The notes under the pieces: model-generated
The model's input: only the letters and a program-made list of their open reading frames with translations
What the model was told of the DNA's origin: nothing
The model's database searches: none
Assembly: GCA_947846985.1 (NCBI GenBank)
Contig: CANTUZ010000008.1
Location: forward strand, 23,641,352 to 23,705,351
Reading direction: 5' to 3'
Source of the DNA: Fratercula arctica
Taxonomy: Eukaryota; Chordata; Aves; Charadriiformes; Alcidae
Length of the DNA stretch: 64,000 nucleotides
Made by a program: the position numbers and the translations under genes
In this document: positions 14,003 to 27,200 of the stretch, one piece after another
Numbering within the stretch: position 1 is the first letter of the stretch
Layout of the letters: every line of letters starts with the position of its first letter

Positions 14003-16723
14003 TGAGTTGTGCCCAAATTTCAGGTTCTGGGAAGCAAGATACACTGTTTTCTTAGAAACAAATCTTAACATGAAGATTTTACAGTCAAAAATTCTGAGAT
14101 GGAAAGAAAGAGAAATGTGAACAGTTAAATTGTGAAGAGGAACAGGGAATGATGAAAAATATGATTAAAAGTGTAGATGTACAATTTCCTTGTTATCAGT
14201 TTAATTTTGCATGTAAATAAATGCTGTGGTATACCTAAGAGATGACTTACTGGGAAGCATTTGTTGCAACAGGTGCGGATAGGAAACTTAACATACTCTT
14301 TGGTAAATTTTCTTTTAGTGCAGATACAGTTCTGAAATGGGCTATGATTTTACTTAAATACATTGAATATAAAAAAAAAAAACTGTAGTAATGAAAAGTT
14401 TCTGGCTCAGCTCACAGTAAGATATGTGCTAGCTTTAAAACATTGGTATTTACATTGTTACCACCACATTTTATCACCGGATCTCCAAGTTGTGTGTCCT
14501 GCTTTGGTAACATAAAAGCGATGCTTCCACAGAACAAGACAGGCAGTGCATCCCAGTGCAACGTCCTGGTCTCTGGAGTGGTCAGGACTATGTAATGCAG
14601 AGGAAAATACAATGCATCTTGACTCCACCAAAGAGATACGTAATGATAATGTAAAGATATGTAATAACTGTACAGGAAATTTCTACTTAGTCCACTTAGC
14701 TGGTAATTATTCTGTTTGTTTGTTGGTTTGTTTTTTTTTTATCTGGTGAAATCTTATGGTTGTGGATCTGGTTTGATTGCTTTTCATTCTAATTGAATCT
14801 CCCCTTGTTCTGTAATTCTGCTCAGGGTGAATGTAGATGAGTTGCTACACGTTTTGTATCTGTAGTATGCAAGTCAGTGATTTGCTTTTCTTTCCTTCAG
14901 CACTTCTCCCTGAAACACTTCCCCCTCTCTCTCACTGGTATTTTTATTTAACCCCTAATTTACACTGTTAGCCTTTGATTTAAAGAACTACAGAGATATG
15001 GACCTCAGCAGCAATAGCAATCTACGAGAAGCTGGAGAGAAAGATACATTAGATAAGAAATCAACAAGTTGCTTCATTGCATCCTGTAGATATTTATTGT
15101 GAATTGCAAATATTTTTAGTTAAAATGTAGCTGGAACCGATTCTTCAGGTGTTGTGTTCAGACAGCAGCACCTGATTGATGGAAGGCAGGAAAAAAAAAG
15201 TGATGGGCAGTCTTCCCCACTTGAACTCTCTTAGGATTTTTATTTATTAAATTTTAAGTGCTCTGAAGCACTTTTAAGTAATGAGAACCTGAAGGCTGCA
15301 GTGTTCACTTCTTCATTTAGTATTGATGAAAAATTGATTTTGAAACTGAGGTCAAGTGTGAGACTGAACAGGGACTTGTTTCCAGTGGTTCGCATAGCTT
15401 TTTTTCTTTTCTGATGGCTTTAGACAGGAGACAGTGGACACTGCACCAATGTCTGATGGAGCACAACAGATCCTACCTCTCCGTCCTTTGTGTAGGGAAC
15501 CTGTGTGTCAGTGTTTGCATGTGGCTTTGTGGATGTGTTTGGTGAAACACAGGAAGTCGTCCTCTTCCTGAGAGGTACACAACTAATCTCCTTGGTAGGA
15601 AATCAGACAAACGTTTCTCATTTTCCATAGAAAAAATTGTATGGATGCTTGTTTGGGCAAAGTAATAATTTTCTGTAGTATTACTAGCAAATAAGATTAT
15701 TGATTACTGAGATTAAGACTTTAAGTCAAGTTTAACACTTCTGCAGTGTTTTTTATGGTGGCTTCTACTGGTGTTGTAAAGAAAAAACATTCGTCTTTCA
15801 TATTTCATGTGAAAAAGAGAGCAGGCATCATATGCTGCAGTGCAGGCTCACTCAGATTTGCTTAGTTTTCAAAGAACTTCATACCATGTGCTTTTTTTGA
15901 GTAATCTAATTTTACTAAGTGGGCTACAGCCATTTGCAGGTGCTACTGTTGAATGCTCTGCTTTTGTCTTGAAACTTCCTACCTCAATGGCAAACGTTTT
16001 CCAGCAGTTCAGTAGGGGTGAGAGGAACAGATAATCTGCTTTTGGATTTTGCTTCATATTTTTCTGTAACTCTCTCTCTTCAATTACACCTTTCTACTAT
16101 TAATGGACAGGTAAGGGGAAGCACTTCCGTGATCCAAGAATAGTTGTAAGCATATGCAGCCAGTTCAGTTTCAGTGATGGCAGCACATGACAGTGGTTTC
16201 TATATGATCAAATGGATGAAAGCTCTGCCTAAACCTGAGTTCATCCCAGCTGTTCTGAAAAGTTGACTTTAATCCTAATTGAGCACTCTGTTACCACACC
16301 ATCTAAGCCATGGGATGGTTTATCAGAGAAAATGTTCACAACCACTCCTGTACATCAGTTTTATTGTAGAAGATTTTCTTTTTCTTTCCATCGATTCAAA
16401 GGTTGCTAGCATAGAAAACTTACAGGATTTAAAATAGACGATTTTATAATTATGTGGGTTTCCTCCATTGGATGAGAGGCCCTGTATTGTCAGGGGCTGG
16501 CTGTGGTTTGATTTATTGTGTCTTATAGCTTCTTAACACCCACTTTGTGATAGTATGAGGGAGGTTCTTCTGACTGGTCCAGAAAGAGAGGATAGGAATA
16601 GGGCAAAACTAATTTCCTAGGATCTGAAGGAGTTCAGACCAGTGTCTCAAGATCTGCACTGTCTCTGTTAGTGTTTTCTTGTTCTTAGCTTTGACAATAT
16701 GGTTTGGAGAGCAATTTCTGTAG

Positions 16724-16768
16724 CCTTTATGAAATACTGGAATATTATTCCTTTATGGAATACTGGAA
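16724..16768. repeat. 26-bp tandem duplication (second copy partial)
   Basis: cctttatgaaatactggaa at 16724 is repeated as cctttatggaatactggaa at 16750, period 26 bp, with one mismatch over 19 bp. Confidence 0.8.
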
Positions 16769-16837
16769 AAGCAACTTCCAAGTAGTCAGTGGTAATGGAG
16801 AAAAATGAACTCTTTTGTTTGCTTTGAAAGCCTAGAC

Positions 16838-16882
16838 AAAAAAAAAAAAAAAAAAAAAACACCAAAACGAAAAAACCCCAAA
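16838..16882. repeat. Poly(A) / A-rich tract
   Basis: About 21 consecutive A residues are followed by A-rich sequence with CC interruptions. No attached element is recognised on either side. Confidence 0.85.
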
Positions 16883-17454
16883 ATATAATGCAGGTGTCTT
16901 TTAAAAAAAAAATGTTCTGGGCTTAATACAGAGAGAAATCTAACTAAGGCAGAACCATTATTATTTAATATAGTAATGACAGATTTGCTATTTGATGGTG
17001 ATGATCTAAAATCACAGAATGCAGCTTTTGAGACCCATGCCAGGACTTTAAAAACATTTGTATGATTTTATGCAGCATTTCTTAAGTATTTTGAAGCGCA
17101 TGAGGAGCTCTCTGAAGTGCTGCATTCATGCAGGGTGAAAAAAATCCTGTCTGTGTTCCTCAAAACGCTGCAGTTTTGATGAATGTGGCTGAGCATTAAG
17201 TCTAAGGCTCTGAATGACCATTGTCTTGTAGCCGTTCAGAGTCAATGAGTTGTTTTCTCTTGTCGTTGATCAGCTAGATCCCCTACATCAGTCATTCCTC
17301 AGGAGTCTTTTGTCGCTACAAGAATGAAGAGGTTTTATTCCTGTATTTGAAAGTCTTCCTCCCCATCCCAGAACTTCTGATTAATTGCATAATATCACAA
17401 CAGCACACCCAGGCTTGGCACTTTTTCCTCTCCCAGGAGTGCTCTTCCAAATAT

Positions 17455-17473
17455 CAAACAACAACAACAACAA
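17455..17473. repeat. (CAA)n short tandem repeat
   Basis: About six CAA units lie just upstream of the inverted octamer pair at 17508. Confidence 0.8.
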
Positions 17474-17507
17474 AGCTGTGATGAAAAATAAAATTAATAG
17501 CCCTGAT

Positions 17508-17533
17508 GTATTTGCATCTAGATATGCAAATAC
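17508..17533. promoter_or_regulatory. Perfect inverted octamer pair (POU-type), intron 2
   Basis: GTATTTGCAT (17508-17517) and ATGCAAATAC (17524-17533) are exact inverse copies with a 6-bp spacer. Homeodomain-type AT cores flank both sides (aaattaatag before, caatcaattaag after). The arrangement suggests paired POU-domain binding. Confidence 0.4.
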
Positions 17534-18296
17534 AATCAATTAAGTAAATTATAAGTAGGAATTTTTGCCTACAGAATCAGAGGTCGTTTCTCAAACTGTG
17601 TCTCCCTGGATGAAAATGGTCTCCCTGCTCTAAAAATGTATTTAAAATTGTATGGAGGTACTAAGACACAAATTATGCGCGAAGACTAAATTAGTAGTTG
17701 TCTTCTTTCCCTATTTGACACACAGATTTCTTCTGTCTAAATTTTTCTCCTGTCTCTACATGTTTTTCTTTGCACAAAGCCAAATAGGTTAGAGAATATC
17801 AATCTGTAGCCAATCAGAAGTCCAAACTTTTATCATCTTTATCTGTTTGAATAAATATGTCATGTAAATGGGTGAAGAAAAAGAAATTTGCAAGTGGAAG
17901 GGTGTGGTTAGGCATAACAATAAAAACCCTATAACTGTACTAAATTTGTACATCCTATGAGGTATGAGGCATATAAGTTATAAAGTAGGAGCAGAAGGAT
18001 TCTATGATTCTATAGAGCAGTGCAGCATCTGGGAATGCTGGTATTCTCAGCAAAGATAAGTGGATGTTATTGGTTGTTTGACTGCAATTTAAAAACAAAG
18101 CAGCGAATCTTTGCAGTCATCACTACAGTTTTTTTTAAAAATTCTCATTGTAGAGTTAGTCCCTCTTGAAAAAAAAGGTCCCATCGCTTCTACTTGGTTG
18201 GTGCCTGCAGAGGGTATAGAATCATAGAATCATCTAGGTTGGAAGGGACGTTTAAGATCGAGTCCAACCATCAACGTAACACTGACAAAAACGCCA

Positions 18297-18740
18297 CTAA
18301 ACCATGTCCCTAAGCACCACTTCTACTTGTCTTTTAAATACCTCCAGAGATGGCGATTCCACCACGGCCCTGGGCAGCCTGTTCCAATACTTGATGACCC
18401 TTTGGGTGAACAATTTGTTCCTAATATCCAGTCTAAACCTCTCCTGGCATAACTTGAGGCCATTTCCTCTTGTCCTATCATTTGTTACTTGGGAGAAGAA
18501 ACCAACCCCCACCTTGCTACAGCCTCCTTTCAGGTAGTTGCAGAGAGCGATAAGGTCTCCCCTCAGCCTCCCTTTCTCCAGGCTAAGCAACCCCAGTTCC
18601 CTCAGCCGCTCCTCATAAGACTTATTCTCCAGACCCCTCACCAGCTTCGTTGCCCTTCTCCGGACTCGTTCCAGAATCTCAATATCTTTCTTGTAGTGAG
18701 GGGCCCAAACCTGGACACAGTACTCCAGGTGCAGCCTCAC
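18297..18740 (-). pseudogene. CR1 ORF2 C-terminal part (broken)
   Basis: A 147-codon open stretch gives the conserved CR1 C-terminus ([52 protein letters not shown]). It is separated by a stop and frame change from the upstream palm part. It belongs to the same dead CR1 copy. Confidence 0.85.
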
Positions 18741-18975
18741 CAGTACTGATTACAGGGGGACAATCACTTCCCTAGTCCTGCTGGCCACACTGTTCCAGAT
18801 ACAGGCCAGGATGCTATTGGCCACCTGGGCACACTGCTGGCTCATACTCAGCCGGCTGTCGACCAACACCCCCAGGTCCTTTTCTGCCAGGCAACTCTCC
18901 AGCCACTTGTCTCCAAGTGTTGCATGGGGTGGTTGTGACCCAAGTGCAGGACCTGGCACTTGGCCTTGTTGAACC

Positions 18976-19383
18976 TCATACCATTGGCCCATTGATCCAG
19001 CCTGTCCAGATCCCGCTGCAGAGCCTTTCTACTCTCAAGCAGGTCACGGTCCCACCTAACTTGGTGTCATCTGCAAACTGACTGAGGGTGCACTCAATCC
19101 CCTCATCCAGATCATTGATAAAGATACTAAACAGAACTGGCCCCACTACCGAGACCTGGGGAACACCATTCATGACCAGCTGCCAACTGGATTTAACTCC
19201 ATTCACCACCACTCTCTGAGCCTGGCCATCCTGACAGTTTTTTACCCAGCGAAGCGTACACCCATCCAAGCCATGAGCAGCCGGTTTCTCCAGGAGAAAG
19301 ATGTGGGAAGTGGCATCAAAGGCTCTACTGAAGTCCAGATAAACACTATCCACAGCCTCTCCCTCATCCACTAGGCAGGTCAC
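18976..19383 (-). pseudogene. CR1 ORF2 reverse transcriptase, palm part (broken)
   Basis: An open stretch of 135 codons within the CR1 copy holds the reverse-transcriptase palm motifs (AFD, GVPQ, FADD). It loses frame after LGG, with the next block in another frame, so it is a dead remnant. It shows no sign of being a host gene. Confidence 0.85.
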
Positions 19384-21230
19384 CTTGTCATAGAAGTAGA
19401 TCAGGTTTGTATACTGCGATGCATCTGCTGGTCATGAGTCAGTCAGTTCAGGGAACTGCAGTGGATCTGCTCACAGGCCATCTGCAACTTCTGGCATAGC
19501 CAAAGAATTTATATCTGTTTGAAGGGAAATGAAACACGTTGCATTGCAAAGCAAAAGAAATTAACTATTTACTCTCAAACAACAGTACTTTATGTTGTTT
19601 TTTTCAGGCCTGCTTTTTGCAGGTTGGATTCCACTGGAGCTGTTTGAATCAGTTTAAGACAGAGGCAACGTGTTGTATACCATCTTCAAAATATAGAAAT
19701 AATGATTCTCAAAATGTGTCCTAGTACAGAGTAAAACCTTAAGAGCTTCAGGAATGTTCTGAAGATTTGCTTCATAAGCAAAACAAACATGATATATAGT
19801 GGGTCAGAGTTTAGGGGATGTTCACCATTAAGGGTTTTCATAAAATAAGAATATTAAAACTTCTGTTTCTCAAGTGTTAAGTGTAGCCTTTCCTGTGGAT
19901 AACCTGGAGTTTGTTATGTGATAGACTAAGGTGAAGGGGATTACAAGGAGCAATGCAGAGCAAGACAGAGTTTGTTTCGTGACATGTGTTTGGCTGTGCT
20001 GAGACATGCCTAAGAGGGGAGGCTGGAGGCAGAGTCCAAGGCTGGCTGCCCTCAGCCAGGTCCAGTCCTCTTCCACCAGTCAGCATCTCCACTGTAGCTC
20101 CGTGCTGCCTGACATCGCGTTGCATTTTGATGGACCTTGCTGTGCACTGAGCCCAGCCAGGAGGGATGTTTAAGATGACAAAATATACAAGAAGGCCATG
20201 GTGAGAATTTATGGCTGTGAAAATCATCGAGAGTGATAAAATGAATCACTTCTTCAGGCACTACCTAGGCTGGTCTTGGATCAGAAAAATGTCCCTATGG
20301 ATGTCTCGGTGACAAACCTATGGTGTTCTGTGTGACTGAGAGGGCAGGTGTCTCTGCAGAGAGAGTGGGGACAGGCAGCAGGAAGGCAGCTGCAGTGCCA
20401 GCAACTTCATGTCCTGGTGGGGAAGATGTGACCCCAGAGCATGCTGTTGGATGGAGCTTGTGGGAAACTGGGGTGGAAAGCACATGCAGCGTCATTTTTT
20501 CTGTTCCTTGCAAGTGAAAATAATTCTTTGAAATACATTTCAGTGCGCTTTCTCCTCTTTGTAGCTAAATGACTTATCACTTTTAATAGCAGATAGGATT
20601 CCTGCTGAATTTTCTGGAATGGAGAAATGTTATGTTCCTTCCCTTATTTCAGCTTGTTTCTCATGTTAGAAGTGAGCAACATTTCGGTGTATCCTCATAG
20701 GCAGGCAGTCTTTACTTTCCAAATATTAAACAAGCACAGATGAGTATTTACACACTTTTGTTTGAATCAGTCTTGTGTAGCTCTTTCTTACTGTTATTAT
20801 TGCTTTCACAGAATGTAACTTGGCACCTTTTCCTATATTTCTTTTTTTTCCTCAGGAAAAGATAGTCATCTTTGTAGCCTTTTTAAATATTAAGGCAACA
20901 GAAATGTTCAGCTGTGTGTTCTTATACATATGTATATTTGTAATGCACTAGAACTGCAAAATGGCCCCCTTCTCTTCCAAACACACACTGCTTTATCACA
21001 GTATTTCAGTTTATTTTTTTTCCATGAATATTGCATTATTCAATGGTCTTTTGTGGTTGGATTGAGTTTTGTTTCTATTTAAGTAAAAAGCTTCCTTTTA
21101 AGTTTTAAGTATTTATACTGACAGTAGTACTAATAAGAGTCATCACCAGACCTATTAATTGTAGCTCAGCACTGCTGGTAGCATTGGAAGAGAGTACTGC
21201 AGTAGACATTGTGCTTCCTTTCTAAACTCT

Positions 21231-21282
21231 GTAAAAAAAAAAAAACAAAAACAACAAAAAAAAACCAACCAACCAACAAACT
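21231..21282. repeat. A-rich tract with (CCAA)n
   Basis: A run of 13 A leads into CAAAAACAACAA and then three to four CCAA units. It is simple sequence. Confidence 0.8.
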
Positions 21283-24200
21283 TGCTGCTGTTATTCCGAA
21301 GAGAAAGGCAAAACTGCCAATGTAACCAGACCACATGAGGCCATGACAGAGGAGGGAAACACAAATGGGAGGGTCTCTGCTCCTCTGCAACATGAGGATG
21401 TGCCCAGAGCAAATGCGGGAGAGAAATTTCCAGTGGGGAGCCTGCTTCTGGATGGTAGGCTGCTGAGAGTGCTGCTTCTGGGGTTGCCCCTGAGTGGGTG
21501 GTTTGGGGTAGGTTTCGGTGTAGACAGAGTGAAGTGCAGGGAGATAATTAGCGGGAACAGGAAGGCTTCAGGAGAAGGGGAACTATAGTCCCACTGCATT
21601 AGGGCACAAAGCCACTTGGAAAGTGTTTTGCTGGTCTGTTAGTAATGTGTCTGCATTGGAAGGCTGCAAATGACAGTCCGTTTACTGATTTATGGAATGT
21701 ATTTTAAAATTAAACAGTTAAATTCTGTTATTTATTAATATTTCAGTATATTTAGAGAGAAACTTCACACACTGTTTCCTGAATGAAAGAAAAAAAAAAA
21801 ATCTATTTTCCTTCCAGTTTTTACCTATAAAATTTAATCCCAGAAACTGGCTTCTTGATTGGTATCAGTGTAACAGAGTTTTTAGGCATTCTTTAGCTAA
21901 AAACTTGTATTTAATGGTTAGACAAGGTATTCTTGAGTGAAGTGTTAATACTGCAAAATCCAATTTTGTTGCAAACTAACATTATGTTTCCTCATTACCA
22001 AAAAAGACATATCACTACGTTCCTGCCTTAGTTTTTCATGTTTGGGAAATCCTGTTCTGTAATAATGTTTGATTAACTAATTATCTTTTCTGAAAAAGTG
22101 TTTTTAGAATGAACATAATTACAGTAGAGAAGTATACACCCTGTCTATCCCTCTAATAGCCTGCAAACAGAATCTTAACCCCATGCACTGCCACTTCTGA
22201 TTTCACGAGGAGCCTGTTCTTTAAAACAGGAGCAGCCTTACCCAGCTGCAACCCTTCCTGAGCTTAGAAACTTGGTGTTTATTCTCAGGTCTTTAATTTT
22301 TTTTCTGTTTTGAATTATTGCAGCCTTCTCCTTTCTGTCCTTTTTAATATTCCGATCAGTCTGATAATCTGATAAATCAGTAATGTTATATTTCTGTGAA
22401 AAAAAAAAAAAAAGGACAAATGTAATTCAATCACCCATTGCTCATTAATTATTATTTCCCAAATCTAGATTGAGCAAGTTACTTCAGTGGGGGGAAAAAA
22501 AATACAGCCCCAACACAAAGAGGGAGGGAGGAATAAGGGACAAGAAGAAACATGGTTAACTCCGTACATCTCTTGGGCATGCATTTCTGCTGTTGTGTGG
22601 TTCACTCTTTTATTTAACGCTATACTCATCAATTTCAGTTCAGCTTTGCCTTTTTAAATCAATTTGTGAAACTTTCTACATGTAGCTTAGCTGAACTTGA
22701 GGCTAATTTTAAACTTGCTTTACCGTGGCAGCATTTATCAGGTTTCTGCTGTTTGGCCAACACTGTTGCAAAAGAAAATACTTTTTTCCATTCAGCACTA
22801 AAATAAGAATAGACATAATAATTAGGATTTGAAGATAGGAAATAATGCAGTGTTCCAGTACATGATTCCTGAGGCATCATGTATATTGTAATGCATCTTT
22901 TGGCATACAGTGTTTCGATGGGGAGAAATGATTAAAAACTTGTGTTATACAAACGCGGAGATGGTTTACCTGTCCCTTGCTTTGTTGTGTTAGGCTAAGC
23001 AATTATCTGGAAGAAAAATATTCTTTTTTGTTTTCATTCATTCCTTAACAGAATGAATCTCCCCAAGTTAATTTAAGCTTTATTATGACTGCAAAATTTA
23101 AACCAATTAACAGAATACCTTTTCTGTGATTTTCAGAAGTTCCATTGCTGTCCTGAAAGTAATCAAGTAGAATACAGATTAAGTTGAAGTAATGAATAAT
23201 ATGAAAAACATTTTGTTACTCCATGGTTTTGAGCTGTCAGTGATCATAGAGAAAAATGGTATTTACAATGCATTTTTAAGTTTTCTTAAATGAAGGAGAA
23301 ATATGTTGCTAGTAATATATTGTGACCTCTTAAGGTGACATTAACATGATTTAATTTGCTAAAACATTTAAGTTGTGCGTAGTAATGGTTAGTACTCCAT
23401 CCCTGATGCTGCAAAAGCCACCTTATAGTTTTCTGTTTGGTACCAAAAAAAAAGTTTCACAATATTTTTTTTTTTCCTTAGGAGCTCTGCCAAAATTGTA
23501 TTTTATGCCCTACAGCTTGTGCATGCTGGTTTACATGTGAGAGTTCATTCTTCATTGGGAAGAACTGTTCACCTATTCAGTACAAGGCACAGTAAATCTT
23601 AGGATAATTATTGATGTCTTTGCTGATCTATGCAAAATCAATCCTTCATTCATTCCAGAAAAAAGCTTTTTCTTTTTTCAGTGGTGGTTCTGACCTGTTG
23701 ACGAAACATAGCGTTGCAATCAGCTTTGCCTTTTGTGAAGAGATGTGGCGGGACAAAGAAAATGTATGGAAGTGATGGTTGGTTTCCCTCAAGTGATGAT
23801 TCCTGTTCAGTCCTACACGCTACATGCAGTAGGACATTGGGACCTCTACAGAGCCAGGGGTTAACTTACGATACATCTAAGGAAAAGTTGTATGCTTTGA
23901 GCAGATGACTACTGCTGTAGGTTCTTTAGGCAGACCATTGCTACTCTAGAAACTATAATTACTGTTCTGCATACTTTAATTGCAGTTCATTAGCAACTTA
24001 TGCAGAAATGTCTTCAAGTTCCTAAACTGTTCAAGGAGCGTTCATGCCAAGTCTAAAATATGAACTCGTATTTTTCTTCTTTTTTCCATGTGTGGTTGAT
24101 GCCGTCTTGGAACAATTTAGCTGCAGAGCCTCTTTTATGTTTGTGGTTTGCTTTTTGGGATTGAGCTGTGATGGTTAGCTGGTTGGCTTTTGTTCCTTTT

Positions 24201-27200
24201 TTTTTTTTAATTATTGCTGGAACTACAGCTGTCCAGTAAAAGTCTGAGTGGCTCCCTAATGTAAACTTTCCTGACCCTCCCACTGCGAATGAATGAAATA
24301 AGAAACACTCAAATAAGGGCTCTGTGAGCATTTGAAGGGACAGATGAGGTGAGCAGGAATGCAGTCGGTTGTGACTTCTCGGCAGACAGGCACCAGCTCT
24401 CGTTTAAGAAGATTTCAGGAGTCGGTGGAAAGTAAGGATAGAATTATGCCCGTGTTTTCCGTCCTGTTTGTATTTTGGATTCAGCTGAGCCTTTTCCTTC
24501 ATCTGAAGGATAACATACACTATTATTCCAGTAATTTCTCCTAGTTTCTCACCATGCTTTCACCTGTGCTTTTTAATGACAAACATCCTTGTGACAAACC
24601 TCAATTATTCTGTAAAGGACCTTTCCATTTTTTCTGAAATCTCCATGTGCGGCAAAAGAGTAGTGCTTCAACATCAAATGATTGAAAGTGTTGATGTCTC
24701 TTGGTTGAATGATTTATTTTATTTTTTTAAGACATTCAATCTGCAGAAGACAATATAAATACAAGCAGTCTACATGACTGTGCCTCCCTTTTGCAGGCAT
24801 CCTTCTCTTTCCTTGAATTGTCTGTTCCAACAGCATGTTGCATCTTTTTTTAAACTAGAACCAACAACAGACCCATGGTATACTGTAATATACATAATAA
24901 ATAATATTAATTCAAGTTCATTCAAGATTAATGCTACTACTTTTAAATGCCCAGCTTCTCTGATATGACTTTCTGCTGTTGTCTTGATATGCAGTCTTGA
25001 TATACCAAGAGAGAACACAAAAAGTTAGCTCTGCACCTGTAACCCACTTTCCCTTTTCTAGCAATGAAATTCAAGAAAATTTAAAAAAAAAAAAATCTAT
25101 TAAAAACCTCCACCTTCTTTAATGGTGATTTATTTATTTATTTATTTTTAACCACTTTTTTTTGTATATTTTTATATAGCTATTAAGTGCTTTCTTGCAC
25201 ACTGGTATCTGTATGTTCACATCTGGTACAGGATCTCCTTGTTATATGATTTGTAACTACAAAGAGACATATCTGCCTACAGATTGCTTGTAATGAGAGC
25301 TAGAAACAAAGCAAGAGACTCACAGCAATAGCATGGAAGAAAAGTGTTACATCAGTACCAGAGGTTACAGATCATTATCACAGACTCCCTTAAGGATCAG
25401 GTCTTCTCCTCGTCACCTCTGTGCATCTTCCTCCCCTACTGTTAGGGTTGTTCCTCTCCTGACTGCAAGAAAAGCAGCTGTACCCCTGGCCAAAGGGGAC
25501 TTTCATGGAGGCACACCAGTTACAGGGAGGATTGCAAGAGCAGGACACTTGTTTAAGGATACTTAAGGTTATCAATAGTCTTTGTCTCATGGACAAAAGG
25601 CATGGTATGAGACAATGCTGTCACTAGGGGTGATAAAAAATGGAAGTCTATATTGATTCGAAAATGAACCCACAAATGGAACAAATTAGAAAAAAAAAAA
25701 GTGAATGAAGCATTAAAATTATGCTTATCAAACTCATCCTTAGTTTTTTTCACTTTATTTTGCCAAGCAATCATTAAGCTAACCTGAATGGTTTTCTTTT
25801 TCTTCTGCTTTGTGAGACAGAGGCTGCTGCCACCTCTCCTGTCTTCTCTCTCTTTGCAATCCCGCTTCTCTGCCCCGGCAGGAGACTTTTCTTCTATGCC
25901 ATCTCAAGACTCATTTCTTGCTTAATGAATCTTTCTTTTTTCCTTTGTTTGTATGCAAGTACAACACCTGCCACTGATGTGGATTACTTCATTTTCTTCC
26001 CTCATTTCTGCCCATAGTTACATGATATGCATTTCTAAGGAATACCCCAATTAGTATACCGTCTTGGCATCAGCCTACTGTATAAGATTTGTTAAAAGTT
26101 GTGTGTTGTATAATGAGAAATATATTAAAAATACCATCTAAGTTAAATTCTTATAGTCTACCTGTGAGCGTTATATGCTCACTGAAAAAGAACGTTTGAC
26201 TCCTAAGCTGTCTCACATCTGCTTTGCCTACCAAGGCTGTGACTTCTTCATGGAGCACCTGGTGTTTGCTTTGCACAGTGGAAGCTGTAGTTACTCCTTA
26301 GTAACGAACACTGCCAACATCTTCAAATGGCCAGACCCCAATATAACTGAGTTCAACTCGGATCTCGAAGAGCAAAGAAGGTTTCTGAGGGGCAGGCGAA
26401 ATCACTGGCAGATTAACAGCTAAAAAAAATACAGGGAATATTTGCAAGGAGATGTTTGTGTTCAGATGCTTAGAAGTAGGTCAGGCCTGAAGCAGATGTC
26501 CATCCACCCTATGCCAAAATTCCTGCAAGGCATATGCTATATCCAAGCCTATTTTAGGATCCCTTTTTCTTTTGTTCTTAACTCAAAACAAATTAGAGTG
26601 AGGAGGAGTGGCTGTCCAAGCAAAGCTCTCATAACAGCTGAGCAATGGGATTCGCAATGGTGAGAGCTGGGTAGCCTTAAAATTGTAGGTGTTGAATAAG
26701 CTCACTTATGATGATGAGGCAGGGGGTTACTTTACTTAAATAGCGGTAGATAACGTCTTAAATGATAGCTACTCTTTTCCAAATGACTCTGCGGGAGGCG
26801 GATTTTATTTTCAAGCACTGTTCGGGGATCTTGCTTTGGCTCTGCACACCTGCCTGGCTACGAACAAAAGGAAGCTAGAATAGCTAATGACTCATCTCTG
26901 CCTTGATTAACAGGAAGATGAACAAGGCAAAAATAATGTCATATCATTTTCCTTAAGCAATAGTGAGAAGAAAAGATTGTCTATTAGAAAGTGCTGGGTT
27001 TGGAAGCTTTTTATTCCCTTAAAGGGGATTTTAAGATAAAATTCAAGGTTTACGTCCCTATTGGAGTACAGCTTCTCTACCTGCTCATTGTAAAATGGAG
27101 AGTCACCACTACAAATGGGCTTCCGTGTCTTCTTCTATGGGTATGCATGGGGAGATCTGACTCCTTTGCAAGTCCCTCAAGTTACCATCTGAATTGGAGA

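Larger units (their letters stand above)
18216..19412 (-). mobile_element. CR1 LINE, 5'-truncated, ORF2 reverse-transcriptase part
   Basis: About 1.2 kb of CR1 antisense to ZNF804A, from the tail (inverted ATTCTATGATTCTAT at 18216) back through the 3' UTR and the C-terminal two-thirds of the reverse transcriptase. On the - strand, 19383-18976 encodes YLDFSRAFD, then GVPQ and FADDTKLGG (the FADD form of the YxDD catalytic motif). 18992-18750 encodes [20 protein letters not shown], and 18740-18297 encodes [15 protein letters not shown] through to VVLRDMV. These lie in different frames with stops between them, so the enzyme is broken and the element cannot move. The endonuclease domain is absent through 5' truncation. 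The 5' boundary is uncertain by some tens of bases, and I could not identify a target duplication. Confidence 0.93.

Noticed and set aside
16838..16860. Poly(A) as the tail of a processed retrocopy
   Set aside because: The sequence upstream is not a recognisable mRNA copy on either strand, and no target duplication was seen.
17997..18013. ATTCTATGATTCTATA, which looks like a CR1 tail tip on the + strand
   Set aside because: Only about 16 bp with no CR1 3' UTR before it. Too short to call an element, although it lies 200 bp from a real CR1 end.
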